Source: Chryseobacterium sp. (GTDB lineage Bacteria; Bacteroidota; Bacteroidia; Flavobacteriales; Weeksellaceae). Taken from it: a DNA stretch of 64,000 nt. Position numbers and translations under genes: made by a program. Shown in pieces: positions 9,081-16,883 of this stretch. The notes under the pieces are model-generated. The model searched no databases. It saw nothing but the letters and a program-made list of their open reading frames with translations, and was not told the DNA's origin. The stretch covers positions 1 through 64,000 of the forward strand of contig JAPUEB010000037.1 in assembly GCA_027492795.1 (NCBI GenBank). The letters run 5' to 3'. Numbering within the stretch: the stretch's first letter is position 1; the number at the start of each line of letters is the position of its first letter.

Positions 9081-9611
9081 ATGATTAAAAAAATATCAAG
9101 CCTACTTTTATTATTGGTAGCACTCTCCGCTTTTTCGCAAAACGTAAAAGACCAAATGGGCGTATCGGAATCTTTTACCCTGTCCGATAGAAAATTTACG
9201 CTCAATAAATCTACAAAAAATGCAGATAAGTCGATTGTACAGGAATATCAAGGTGTGCCGAAAGAAGTGCAAACAGAAAAAGGTTTTATTCCGAATAAAA
9301 TCACCGTTACCTACAAGCCAATTTCTGACAGCAATATGAAAGAACTTCTAGAGCAAAAGATTCAGGACATCCGAAAAATGAAAAATGCTCAAAATGTAAC
9401 TACAGAAGAATCTTCTATGGGTTTCTATAAGATAACTTTTGACCTCCGTAAAGAAAAATCGGTTGAAAACAGAATAATTTATTACCGCTATGTAGAAAAC
9501 GATGGGAAATATTCAGCATACCTGGTAGAATTCTTTCCCGGAACCGACAACAAAGTAGAAAATTTGGATATGGCCCTCTACAAATTTACCGAAACAATTC
9601 TGAATCATTAA
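9081..9611 (+). CDS. Secreted protein of unknown function
   Basis: The 176-residue protein has a clear signal peptide (IKKISSLLLLLVALSAFSQ). The mature part is a mixed alpha/beta sequence with no motif I recognise. It includes SMGFYKITFDLRKEKSVENRI and YRYVENDGKYSAYLVEFFPG, which suggest a small beta-sheet domain. It is 12 bases downstream of the DUF349 gene and likely shares its transcript, which would end at the strong terminator that follows. I assign no function. Confidence 0.75.
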   Translation: MIKKISSLLLLLVALSAFSQNVKDQMGVSESFTLSDRKFTLNKSTKNADKSIVQEYQGVPKEVQTEKGFIPNKITVTYKPISDSNMKELLEQKIQDIRKMKNAQNVTTEESSMGFYKITFDLRKEKSVENRIIYYRYVENDGKYSAYLVEFFPGTDNKVENLDMALYKFTETILNH

Positions 9612-9632
9612 TAGTTTTTAAAGCAAACATAC

Positions 9633-9662
9633 AACGCTCAACGAAAGTTGAGTGTTTTTTTT
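9633..9662 (+). terminator. Rho-independent terminator with GAAA tetraloop
   Basis: A stem of about 10 bp (CGCTCAAC/GTTGAGTG at its core) is closed by a GAAA tetraloop and runs into eight T. It separates the DUF349/secreted-protein pair from ribD. Confidence 0.88.
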
Positions 9663-9670
9663 AAAAAAAT

Positions 9671-10705
9671 ATGAATCATGAAATTTACATGAAAAGATGC
9701 CTGGAACTGGCAAAAAAAGCTTTGGGGAAAACCTATCCAAATCCTTTGGTTGGCTGCGTAATCGTTTATAACGGAAAAATAATTGGCGAAGGTTATCATA
9801 ATAAAGCTGGAGAAAACCATGCAGAAATTAACGCTATTAATTCTGTAAAAAACAAAGCACTTCTCCCCGATTCCACCATTTACGTTTCTTTAGAACCTTG
9901 CTCACATTTTGGAAAAACGCCGCCGTGTGCAAATAAATTGGCGGAAATTGGTTTTAAAAAAGTAATTATCGGAACTTTAGACAGCCATGAAAAAGTAAAC
10001 GGAAAAGGAAAAAAAATACTGGAAGATTCAGGAATTGATGTTATTTCGGGAGTTTTGGAAGACGAATGTAAGGAACTCAACAAAAGATTTTTCACTTTTC
10101 ATCAGAAAAAAAGACCTTACATTATTCTGAAATGGGCGCAATCTGGCGACGGTTTTTTAGATAAAGATTTTAAAACAACCAAAATATCCAATGAATTGGC
10201 AACGCAATTTGTGCATCAAATTCGCAGTGAAGAACACGCAATTTTAGTAGGCACAAATACGGCGCTAAACGACAATCCAAGCTTAACAGTGCGTGATGTG
10301 GAAGGTATAAATCCTGTAAGAATTTTGATTGACTTTGATTTGAAGGTTACTGAAAATTTTAAGATTTTCAACGATGAAGCTCCGACTTTGGTTTTCAATT
10401 CCATAAAAAATTCCGAAGAAAAAAACATCGCTTTCATAAAAATTGAAAAAGAAAATTTTTTGGAAAATTTGATGAAAAGTCTCTATGAACACCAAATACA
10501 GTCGGTTCTTGTGGAAGGCGGTGCATTTGTGCTGAAACAATTCATCAATGAAAATTTTTGGGATGAAGCCATCATCATCAAAAATGAAAATCTTCTTTTG
10601 GAAAATGGAACAAAAGCACCAATATTTGATTTTCAGCCTGCGAGCATTGAAAAATTTCGTGACAACGAAATAGAATTTTATAAAAATTCCACCTCAAATT
10701 TTTGA
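9671..10705 (+). CDS. ribD: Bifunctional riboflavin deaminase/reductase
   Basis: The 344-residue protein carries out steps two and three of riboflavin synthesis. The N-terminal deaminase has the zinc motif HAEINAI (His50, Glu52) and PCSHFGKTPPC (Cys77, Cys86), plus the TYPNPLVGCVIV substrate loop. The C-terminal NADPH-dependent reductase runs from about residue 150 (RPYIILKWAQSGDGF) through LVGTNTALNDNPSLTVR to the ILVEGGAFVL motif. Length is normal for the family. The YigZ-like gene starts about 11 bases downstream. Confidence 0.93.
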   Translation: MNHEIYMKRCLELAKKALGKTYPNPLVGCVIVYNGKIIGEGYHNKAGENHAEINAINSVKNKALLPDSTIYVSLEPCSHFGKTPPCANKLAEIGFKKVIIGTLDSHEKVNGKGKKILEDSGIDVISGVLEDECKELNKRFFTFHQKKRPYIILKWAQSGDGFLDKDFKTTKISNELATQFVHQIRSEEHAILVGTNTALNDNPSLTVRDVEGINPVRILIDFDLKVTENFKIFNDEAPTLVFNSIKNSEEKNIAFIKIEKENFLENLMKSLYEHQIQSVLVEGGAFVLKQFINENFWDEAIIIKNENLLLENGTKAPIFDFQPASIEKFRDNEIEFYKNSTSNF

Positions 10706-10716
10706 AATCAATTGTT

Positions 10717-11316
10717 ATGTTTGAGTACAAAACCATTGAAAAACCCATAGAAAACATCCTCCTCAAAGAAAAAGGAAGCAAGTTTATTGGTTTTGCATTT
10801 CCAGTAAATTCAGAAACTGAATTGAAAGAAAATTTGGAAAAAATAAAGCAAGAGCATCCAAAAGCAACGCATCACTGTTATGCTTTTCGGCTTGGTTTGG
10901 GTGGAGAAAATTATCGTGCTAATGATGACGGAGAACCTTCAGGAAGTGCAGGTTTACCGATCTTCAATCAACTTTTAGCGCATGAAATTACTAATATTTT
11001 GGTAATTGTTGTACGTTATTATGGGGGAACAAAACTGGGCGTTTCGGGACTTGTGAAAGCCTACAAAGAATCTGCAAAACTTACTTTAGACGAAGCAAAA
11101 ATCATCACCAAAGAACTCGAAACCCAATTGGAAATAGAATTCCCTTTTGATAAGCAAAATATTATTTTCACCCTACTGAACAAATTTGATACAAAAATTA
11201 TTAATTTCAACGCTCAGGAAAGCTGCAAAATTGTAGCTTCTGCAAAAATGTCACAAAAAGAAAACATCTCGGAACAACTGTCCGAGATGCAAAATATTTG
11301 TTTTAAATTTTTCTAA
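10717..11316 (+). CDS. YigZ/IMPACT family protein
   Basis: The 199-residue protein has the UPF0029/IMPACT N-terminal domain, with KGSKFIGFAF, HHCYAFRLG, DDGEPSGSAGLPI and VIVVRYYGGTKLGVSGLVKAY, and a C-terminal DUF1949-like domain. The family includes bacterial YigZ and eukaryotic IMPACT; the bacterial role is unclear but linked to translation. I prefer the ATG at 10717. A TTG at 10702 would overlap ribD by 4 bases and add five residues. The gene is tightly linked to ribD and convergent with the metallopeptidase gene 3 bases away. Confidence 0.88.
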   Translation: MFEYKTIEKPIENILLKEKGSKFIGFAFPVNSETELKENLEKIKQEHPKATHHCYAFRLGLGGENYRANDDGEPSGSAGLPIFNQLLAHEITNILVIVVRYYGGTKLGVSGLVKAYKESAKLTLDEAKIITKELETQLEIEFPFDKQNIIFTLLNKFDTKIINFNAQESCKIVASAKMSQKENISEQLSEMQNICFKFF

Positions 11317-11319
11317 TAA

Positions 11320-12015
11320 TTAATTGTTGCTTCTGTTTCCTGTGAGCATCGATGCAAAATAAATCAGCTGCGCAAGAGAACCCAAAGCTGCAACTACGTA
11401 AGTTCTTGCTGCCCATTTTAAAGAATCTTCAGCACCGGAATATTCTTCCTTGTTTGCCAAAGTTCCAGAACTTTTCAACCATGCTAATGCTCTGTTACTC
11501 GCATCATATTCCACCGGTAAAGTTACGAATGCAAAAGCCGTTGTAGCTGCAAAAAGTAACACTCCGATTAAAAGAAGCGTTTTGCTTCCGCTTGTAGCCA
11601 TCACCACAATTCCAGCCATCAATACAAATTGTAATAATTTTGATGAAAAATTAACTACAGGAACCATTTTGGAACGAAGTTGTAGCATGGAATAACCAAC
11701 TGCATGTTGTACTGCGTGTCCGGTTTCGTGAGCTGCAACCGCCGCCGCTGCTGCATTTCTTTGCATATAAACACCTTCCGAAAGATTAATTGTTTTATCG
11801 GCAGGATTATAATGATCCGTCAATTGTCCGGGAACTGATACTACCTGAACATCATGAATACCATTGTCCCGAAGCATTTTCTCTGCAATCTCTTTTCCGG
11901 ACATTCCGTTTTGTAGATGCACATTCGAGTAATGCGCAAATTTAGACCTTAGCCTGTTCTGCACAATCATACTGATGATGAAAATTGCACCGATAATAAG
12001 ATAATAACCACTCAT
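11320..12015 (-). CDS. Zinc metallopeptidase, YugP family
   Basis: The 231-residue membrane protein has an N-terminal helix (about residues 2-20), the zinc-binding motif AAHETGHAVQHA (HExxH at 96-100) and two to three hydrophobic helices between about 125 and 215. This matches the YugP-type neutral zinc metallopeptidases (PF04298), whose substrates are not established. It is transcribed toward the YigZ gene, with only 3 bases between the two stop codons. Confidence 0.88.
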   Translation of the reverse strand: MSGYYLIIGAIFIISMIVQNRLRSKFAHYSNVHLQNGMSGKEIAEKMLRDNGIHDVQVVSVPGQLTDHYNPADKTINLSEGVYMQRNAAAAAVAAHETGHAVQHAVGYSMLQLRSKMVPVVNFSSKLLQFVLMAGIVVMATSGSKTLLLIGVLLFAATTAFAFVTLPVEYDASNRALAWLKSSGTLANKEEYSGAEDSLKWAARTYVVAALGSLAQLIYFASMLTGNRSNN

Positions 12016-12106
12016 TTCTATTTTTTTTAATGTTTTACTATTTTTTTTAAATTACCTTTTTGATGTAAAAAGTATGCCAAATAACTTCCTTTTTTCAATT
12101 AATAAG

Positions 12107-12114
12107 TATCTTTG
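12107..12114 (+). promoter_or_regulatory. -7 box TATCTTTG
   Basis: This is a match to TAnnTTTG in the gap after the divergent metallopeptidase gene. The next coding start on this strand, the small membrane protein at 12315, is about 200 bases away, so the transcript would carry a long leader or an unrecognised short product. Confidence 0.35.
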
Positions 12115-12314
12115 TTATTGCAAATTTTATTTGATACAATTTCTTGAAAATTAAAGAGGTAAATGAGCGAAAAACTTGATAAATTTCACCAAAATATCCA
12201 ATAATCTTTACAAAAATAATAAAAAAATTGCAGCTCTGTTATGTTTTATTAAAACCATCTACTACAGAAGCATTACAACGAAATTTGGATAAAGACCTAC
12301 AACTTACTGAAAAC

Positions 12315-12503
12315 ATGAAAAAACAACTCTACATTTATATTGCTCTAATTGCGATTTTTATTATCTACAATCTTTTTTTTCAAATTGCAGATGAAAGAAT
12401 GAATACCTTCATTAATATACTTTTTGCAAGTTTTTTAGTTTTATATATGGCTTATGTAGCATTCTTGGTACTAAAGAAGATAAAAAAAACATCAAAAAAA
12501 TAA
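12315..12503 (+). CDS. Small two-helix membrane protein
   Basis: The 62-residue protein consists almost entirely of two hydrophobic stretches, LYIYIALIAIFIIYNLFF and NILFASFLVLYMAYVAFLVL, and ends with a lysine-rich tail (KKIKKTSKK), as expected for an inner-membrane protein. An upstream in-frame TTG at 12228 would add 29 residues that do not look conserved, so I use the ATG. I do not recognise a family. It lies just upstream of nuoA on the same strand but has a separate promoter region after it. Confidence 0.6.
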   Translation: MKKQLYIYIALIAIFIIYNLFFQIADERMNTFINILFASFLVLYMAYVAFLVLKKIKKTSKK

Positions 12504-12591
12504 TTATTTAAAATTATTCTAAATAAACTTGTCATTTTTAATTTTAAAGTCATTTTTAATCCGTAAATTTCAGTTTTAATCATTATTTCTC

Positions 12592-12599
12592 TAAATTTG
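12592..12599 (+). promoter_or_regulatory. -7 box TAAATTTG upstream of nuoA (probable nuo operon promoter)
   Basis: TAAATTTG lies 31 bases before the nuoA ATG, giving a leader of about 20-25 bases. The region from about 12504 to 12590 is AT-rich with no gene. This is the best candidate for the main nuo promoter. Confidence 0.6.
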
Positions 12600-12630
12600 C
12601 AGATTGAGAAAAATTATATAATTACCATCA

Positions 12631-12999
12631 ATGAATTTACCAGAAAATTATATTCCAATCATTATTCAGGCGGCTGTTGCACTCGGCTTTGTTTTGCTTT
12701 CACTTGCCGGAACACATTTTTTGGGACCAAAACAAAGTAATAGCAAAAGAAAAAACGAAGCATTCGAGTGTGGTATTGAGTCCGAGGGTAATGCAAGAAC
12801 GCCATTTTCAGTAAAATACTTTCTTACCGCCATTCTTTTCGTGCTCTTTGATATAGAAATCGTATTTTTCTATCCTTACGCTGTAAATTTTAGAGAGTTC
12901 GGAGTACAGGGATTTTTAGCAGTTCTCGCTTTTGTTTCCGTATTTTTCATGGCATTCGTTTATGTTTGGAAACGCGGCGCTTTGGATTGGGACAGATAA
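12631..12999 (+). CDS. nuoA: NADH-quinone oxidoreductase subunit A
   Basis: The 122-residue membrane subunit has three helices (about residues 8-27, 65-88 and 92-113). Its conserved loop FECGIESEGNARTPFSVKYFLTAILFVLFDIE lies at the quinone-site end of complex I. It is the first gene of a complete nuo operon. The spacer to nuoB (154 bases) holds 8-base and 7-base tandem arrays. Confidence 0.95.
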   Translation: MNLPENYIPIIIQAAVALGFVLLSLAGTHFLGPKQSNSKRKNEAFECGIESEGNARTPFSVKYFLTAILFVLFDIEIVFFYPYAVNFREFGVQGFLAVLAFVSVFFMAFVYVWKRGALDWDR

Positions 13000-13018
13000 T
13001 CTATGTGATAGAGAAAAA

Positions 13019-13058
13019 GTGTGATGGAATGATGGAGTGATTGAGTGAGTGATTGAGA
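13019..13058. repeat. 8-base degenerate tandem array in the nuoA-nuoB gap
   Basis: Units such as atgatgga, gtgattga and gtgagtga follow each other with an 8-base period. Confidence 0.55.
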
Positions 13059-13109
13059 AATGATGCGGAAATAAATTTATAAGTTATTGAGTACTAGATT
13101 TTCAAAAAA

Positions 13110-13137
13110 CTTGAAACCTGAAACTTGAAACTTGAAA
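13110..13137. repeat. Heptad array (cttgaaa family) before nuoB
   Basis: Four contiguous units, cttgaaa, cctgaaa, cttgaaa and cttgaaa, end 16 bases before the nuoB start codon. Confidence 0.75.
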
Positions 13138-13153
13138 CTAAAAAACAAAATTT

Positions 13154-13711
13154 ATGTCAGATACAAAACCGGTAGTAAGAATGGATGCGACGCCTCCTGC
13201 AGGTTATGAAGGAGAAGGTTTTTTTGCTACAAAACTCAGCAGCGTTATTGGTTTAGCGAGAAGTTATTCGCTTTGGCCGCTGCCTTTCGCAACCTCTTGT
13301 TGTGGAATTGAATATATGGCTTTTTTGAATCCAACTTACGACGGTTCCAGATTTGGGATGGAAAGAAACTCTTTCTCACCGCGTCACGCCGATATGTTGA
13401 TGGTTTGCGGAACAATTTCAAAAAAATTAGGTCCCGTTCTTCAACAGGTTTATCTGCAAATGGCGGAACCACGTTGGGTTGTAGCCGTAGGTGCTTGTGC
13501 ATCATCAGGTGGAATTTTCGATACGTATTCTGTTTTGCAGGGAATTGATAAAATTATTCCTGTGGACGTTTACGTTCCCGGTTGTCCTCCACGTCCCGAG
13601 CAAATTATTGAAGGCGTAATGCAAGTTCAGGCATTAGCACAAAGCGAAAGCCTTAGAAGAAGAGATATGCCGGAATACAAAGCATTACTGGAATCTTACG
13701 GAATAAAATAA
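13154..13711 (+). CDS. nuoB: NADH-quinone oxidoreductase subunit B
   Basis: The 185-residue peripheral-arm subunit carries the terminal cluster N2. [13 protein letters not shown] has the paired adjacent cysteines, [14 protein letters not shown] the third and [11 protein letters not shown] the fourth cysteine ligand. N2 passes electrons to quinone. The N-terminal stretch before about residue 25 is variable, so the exact start is moderately certain. Confidence 0.96.
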   Translation: MSDTKPVVRMDATPPAGYEGEGFFATKLSSVIGLARSYSLWPLPFATSCCGIEYMAFLNPTYDGSRFGMERNSFSPRHADMLMVCGTISKKLGPVLQQVYLQMAEPRWVVAVGACASSGGIFDTYSVLQGIDKIIPVDVYVPGCPPRPEQIIEGVMQVQALAQSESLRRRDMPEYKALLESYGIK

Positions 13712-13718
13712 TATTTTG

Positions 13719-13783
13719 GTTTCGAGTTCCAAGTTTCAAGTTTAATATTTAAAAACTGAAACTTCAAACCTGAAACCTGAAAC
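13719..13783. repeat. Two facing heptad arrays in the nuoB-nuoC gap
   Basis: Four units of the gtttcaa type (13719-13746) and four of the ctgaaac type (13756-13783) face each other. The families are reverse complements of one another, so the spacer can fold back. The second array ends 9 bases before the nuoC ATG. Confidence 0.75.
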
Positions 13784-13792
13784 AAAAAATAT

Positions 13793-14287
13793 ATGACCAA
13801 CGAATTTGTTTTAGAAGCAATTACCAGAGAGTTCCCGGAAAGTGTTTTGCACAGTTCCGAACCTTACGGAATGCTGACTTTAGAAATAAAAAAAGAAGAT
13901 ATCAAAAAAGTGATTCATCATTTGAAGGTATCTTCTTTGGAAATCAATTTCCTTACGGACATTTGTGGCATCCACTACCCTGAAAATCAGGAAAAAGAAT
14001 TAGGCGTTATTTATCACCTGCACAATATGAAGGAAAATTTCAGAATCCGTCTGAAATCGTTCACCAAAAAAGAAGGTGCTGAATTTGAAACGCTAACCGA
14101 TTTATACGCCGGAGCCAATTGGATGGAACGCGAAACATTTGATTTTTATGGCATCAAATTCAAAGGTCATCCGGATTTAAGAGTTATTCTCAATTCAGAA
14201 GATTTGGGTTATCATCCAATGTTGAAAGAATATCGTTTGGAAGACGGCACTAGAACCGATAAAGACGACGCAATGTTCGGAAGATAA
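13793..14287 (+). CDS. nuoC: NADH-quinone oxidoreductase subunit C
   Basis: The 164-residue subunit of the connecting module is separate from NuoD here. The family's signature is present: LTDLYAGANWMERETFDFYGIKFKGHPDLRVIL followed by HPMLKEYRLED. It is somewhat short, as in other Bacteroidota. It precedes nuoD across a 69-base heptad array. Confidence 0.94.
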   Translation: MTNEFVLEAITREFPESVLHSSEPYGMLTLEIKKEDIKKVIHHLKVSSLEINFLTDICGIHYPENQEKELGVIYHLHNMKENFRIRLKSFTKKEGAEFETLTDLYAGANWMERETFDFYGIKFKGHPDLRVILNSEDLGYHPMLKEYRLEDGTRTDKDDAMFGR

Positions 14288-14296
14288 AATATAAAT

Positions 14297-14359
14297 GATG
14301 AATGATGATTGATAAATGATTATCAATTATCGCTTATCAATTATCAATTATAAGTTATG
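14297..14359. repeat. Nine-unit heptad array running into the nuoD start codon
   Basis: Nine contiguous 7-base units (gatgaat, gatgatt, gataaat, gattatc, aattatc, gcttatc, aattatc, aattata, agttatg) fill the nuoC-nuoD gap. The nuoD ATG is part of the last unit. The first and later units are complementary (gataa/ttatc). Confidence 0.78.
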
Positions 14360-15580
14360 AAAGACAACGCACTATCAAACATCATAAACCAGTACGAATC
14401 CGAAGAGCATATCGACGGGCAATTGTACACCCTTAACCTCGGTCCGACACACCCTGCGACACACGGAATTTTCGAAAACGTGCTGACAATGGACGGCGAA
14501 AGAATTCTACATTCCGAGCAAACTGTAGGTTATATTCACCGCGCTTTTGAAAAAATTTCTGAAAGAAGAAATTTCACACAAATCACCACACTTACCGACC
14601 GTATGAACTACTGTTCTGCGCCAATCAACAATTTAGGATGGCATATGACGGTAGAAAAACTCATTGGTTGCGAAGTTCCGAAACGTGTAGATTATATGCG
14701 TGTGATTATGATGGAACTCGCTCGTATTGCCGACCACGTGATTTGCAACGGTGTTACAGCGATGGATGCAGGTGCAATTACAGGTCTTACTTGGTTATTC
14801 CGCGAAAGAGAAGCCATTTATGAAATGTATGAGGAAATTTGTGGCGCGAGAATGACCACAAATATGGGAAGAATTGGTGGTTTTGAACGTGATTTTTCTC
14901 CAAGATTTCACGAACTGATTCAAAATTGGCTTAAAAAATTCCCTAAAATTTGGCAGCAGTTCTGTACTCTGAACGAAAGAAACAGAATTTTTATGGACAG
15001 ATGCATCAATGCAGGTCCAATTTCTGCCGAAAGAGCATTAAGTTATGGTTTTACAGGACCAAATCTACGTGCTACCGGTGTTGATTACGACGTTCGTGTT
15101 GCCAGTCCTTATTCTTCTTACCAAGATTTTGATTTCATTATTCCGGTTGGAACTTCGGGCGATACTTATGACCGTTTTATGGTTCGTCAGCAAGAAGTTT
15201 GGGAAAGTTTGAAAATTATCGAACAGGCTTACAAAAATCTTCCGGAAGGACCTTTCCACGCAGAGGTTCCGGATTTTTATCTACCGGAAAAAGCCGATGT
15301 TTACAATAATATGGAAGCCCTGATTTACCATTTCAAAATTGTAATGGGCGAAACCGAAATTCCAAGAGGAGAAGTGTATCACGCTGTTGAAGGCGGAAAC
15401 GGAGAATTAGGATTTTATTTGGTAAGCGACGGCGGAAGAAGTCCTTACAGACTGCATTTCAGGCGTCCTTGTTTCATTTATTATCAGGCTTATCCTGAAA
15501 TGATAAAAGGTGCAATGATTTCAGACGCTATCGTAACAATGTGTTCGATGAACGTGATTGCGGGGGAACTTGATGCGTAA
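14357..15580 (+). CDS. nuoD: NADH-quinone oxidoreductase subunit D
   Basis: The 407-residue subunit forms part of the quinone-binding cavity with NuoB. Recognisable segments are LGPTHPATHG, EKISERRNFTQ, DRMNYCSAPINN, MGRIGGFERD and the C-terminal DAIVTMCSMNVIAGELDA. Length and ends are normal. Confidence 0.96.
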   Translation: MKDNALSNIINQYESEEHIDGQLYTLNLGPTHPATHGIFENVLTMDGERILHSEQTVGYIHRAFEKISERRNFTQITTLTDRMNYCSAPINNLGWHMTVEKLIGCEVPKRVDYMRVIMMELARIADHVICNGVTAMDAGAITGLTWLFREREAIYEMYEEICGARMTTNMGRIGGFERDFSPRFHELIQNWLKKFPKIWQQFCTLNERNRIFMDRCINAGPISAERALSYGFTGPNLRATGVDYDVRVASPYSSYQDFDFIIPVGTSGDTYDRFMVRQQEVWESLKIIEQAYKNLPEGPFHAEVPDFYLPEKADVYNNMEALIYHFKIVMGETEIPRGEVYHAVEGGNGELGFYLVSDGGRSPYRLHFRRPCFIYYQAYPEMIKGAMISDAIVTMCSMNVIAGELDA

Positions 15581-15590
15581 TATCCCCTAA

Positions 15591-15689
15591 ATCCCCAAAG
15601 GGGACTTTTTGAAATTTTTGAAAAAATTGGTTAGAGAAATTAATTAACATAAACTTAAAACGTCCGAAGTCCCTCTCCTTCGGAGAGGG
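15591..15689. repeat. Two hairpin elements in the nuoD-nuoE gap
   Basis: TCCCC-AAA-GGGGA (15592-15604) is followed by five T; CCCTCTCC-TTC-GGAGAGGG (15671-15689) lies near nuoE. Both belong to C/G-rich hairpin families repeated elsewhere (22633-22660, 33185-33389). The first looks like a weak terminator inside the operon. Confidence 0.6.
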
Positions 15690-15710
15690 ATTTAGGGAGA
15701 GGAAAATAGA

Positions 15711-16220
15711 ATGAGCGAAACTATTGCTTTTAAACCTGAAGTTTTAAAACAGGTTCATAAAATTATCGCAAGATATCCGGAAGGAAGGCAAAAATCTGCC
15801 CTCATTCCGATTTTGCACGTAGCGCAGAAAGAATTTGGCGGTTGGTTAGACGTTCCGGTGATGGATTACGTTGCAGAAATTCTGAACATAAAACCAATTG
15901 AAGTGTATGAAGTTGCAACTTTCTACACGATGTTCAATATGCAGCCGGTTGGAAAATATGTGTTGGAAGTGTGCAGAACCGGACCTTGTATGACGAGAGG
16001 AAGCGAAAAAATATTGAATCACATCCGTCAAAAATTAAATATTAAAGACGGCGAAACTACTCCGGATGGAATGTTCACACTAAAACCGGCAGAATGTCTC
16101 GGAGCGTGTGGTTACGCACCAATGTTGCAGTTAGGAAAATTTTATCATGAAAACTTAACCATTGAAAAAGTGGACGAAATTCTTGAACTTTGCAAACAAG
16201 GAGCCATCGATTTAGGGTAA
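15711..16220 (+). CDS. nuoE: NADH-quinone oxidoreductase subunit E
   Basis: The 169-residue thioredoxin-fold subunit carries the 2Fe-2S cluster N1a. CRTGPCMTRGSEKI supplies the first two cysteines (C-x4-C) and ECLGACGYAPMLQL the second pair (C-x3-C). It works with NuoF in the NADH dehydrogenase module. In this operon it is separated from nuoF by two unrelated small genes. Confidence 0.95.
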   Translation: MSETIAFKPEVLKQVHKIIARYPEGRQKSALIPILHVAQKEFGGWLDVPVMDYVAEILNIKPIEVYEVATFYTMFNMQPVGKYVLEVCRTGPCMTRGSEKILNHIRQKLNIKDGETTPDGMFTLKPAECLGACGYAPMLQLGKFYHENLTIEKVDEILELCKQGAIDLG

Positions 16221-16225
16221 AGAGA

Positions 16226-16260
16226 TTTTAAATTCTAAATTTTAGATTTTAAATTAATTA
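16226..16260. repeat. Heptad array (ttttaaa family) after nuoE
   Basis: Five units of the ttttaaa type start 6 bases after the nuoE stop codon. A second array of a different family follows at 16277. Confidence 0.65.
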
Positions 16261-16276
16261 GAAACTAAGAATTACG

Positions 16277-16311
16277 GCTGAAAGCAAATCGCAGAACGCC
16301 GAAAGCAAAAT
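16277..16311. repeat. Left flanking heptad array (gctgaaa family)
   Basis: Five 7-base units begin gctgaaa, gcaaatc and end gcaaaat. The array matches the right flank at 16843-16877 at 32 of 35 positions, so the two-gene insert lies between near-identical direct repeats. Confidence 0.78.
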
Positions 16312-16317
16312 AGAACA

Positions 16318-16581
16318 ATGATTAAAACAATTCCAGATTTAAAAAAAGCAGAAGCGAAGGAAGATTTTTCTTTGCACTTGGTTTTTGCGGATGGAGTTGA
16401 AGGAAATATAGATTTATCAAATATTGAAAGAAAAGGTCTATTCAAAGTTTGGGAAAATCATTTTAATCAATTTAAAATAGAAGGAAATATTTTGTCGTGG
16501 GACGAAAATTGTGAAATTGATGCTGATGCGTTTTATTTAAAATTAATCAACAAAGATTTTTTTGAATATGCCCGAAATTAG
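16318..16581 (+). CDS. DUF2442 domain protein
   Basis: The 87-residue protein contains the FSLHLVFADGVEGNIDLSNI strand pair and LSWDENCEIDADAFYLKL, typical of DUF2442. Genes of this family are often paired with DUF4160 genes, as here, where the next gene overlaps by 14 bases. The pair resembles a toxin-antitoxin arrangement, but a function is not established. Its position inside the nuo operon is unrelated to complex I. Confidence 0.82.
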   Translation: MIKTIPDLKKAEAKEDFSLHLVFADGVEGNIDLSNIERKGLFKVWENHFNQFKIEGNILSWDENCEIDADAFYLKLINKDFFEYARN

Positions 16582-16834
16582 CAGATTTTATGGAATTGTT
16601 ATTTACATGTATTTGTTAGACCACAATCCACCACATTTTCACGCAAAATATAATGACAATGAAGTAATGATTAGCATTGAGAATTTTGCGGTTTTGCAAG
16701 GAAATTTTCCGCCAAAAGCATTGTCTTTGGTAATTGAATGGGCATCATTGCATCAAAAAGAATTGTTGGAGAATTGGGAAAATTTAAATATTAATAATCC
16801 TGCTTCATTCAAAAAAATTGAACCTTTAAAATAA
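16568..16834 (+). CDS. DUF4160 domain protein
   Basis: The 88-residue protein starts MPEISRFYGIVIYMYLLDHNPPHFHAKYND, the diagnostic DUF4160 opening, with HNPPHFHAKY as the conserved core. I chose the ATG at 16568 over a TTG at 16562 because family members begin with this methionine. It overlaps the DUF2442 gene by 14 bases, so the two are probably translated together. It may be the toxin-like partner of the pair; this is inference from the gene arrangement. Confidence 0.83.
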   Translation: MPEISRFYGIVIYMYLLDHNPPHFHAKYNDNEVMISIENFAVLQGNFPPKALSLVIEWASLHQKELLENWENLNINNPASFKKIEPLK

Positions 16835-16842
16835 AAACTAAC

Positions 16843-16877
16843 GCTGAAAGCAAATCGCTGAAAGTCGAAAGCAAAAT
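16843..16877. repeat. Right flanking heptad array (gctgaaa family) before nuoF
   Basis: Five 7-base units begin gctgaaa, gcaaatc and end gcaaaat, 6 bases before the nuoF ATG. It is the partner of 16277-16311. Confidence 0.78.
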
Positions 16878-16883
16878 AAAAAA

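Noticed and set aside
15592-15610. Terminator in the nuoD-nuoE gap
   Set aside because: The hairpin and five T have terminator form, but the element belongs to a repeat family and the operon clearly continues; I list it only as a repeat.
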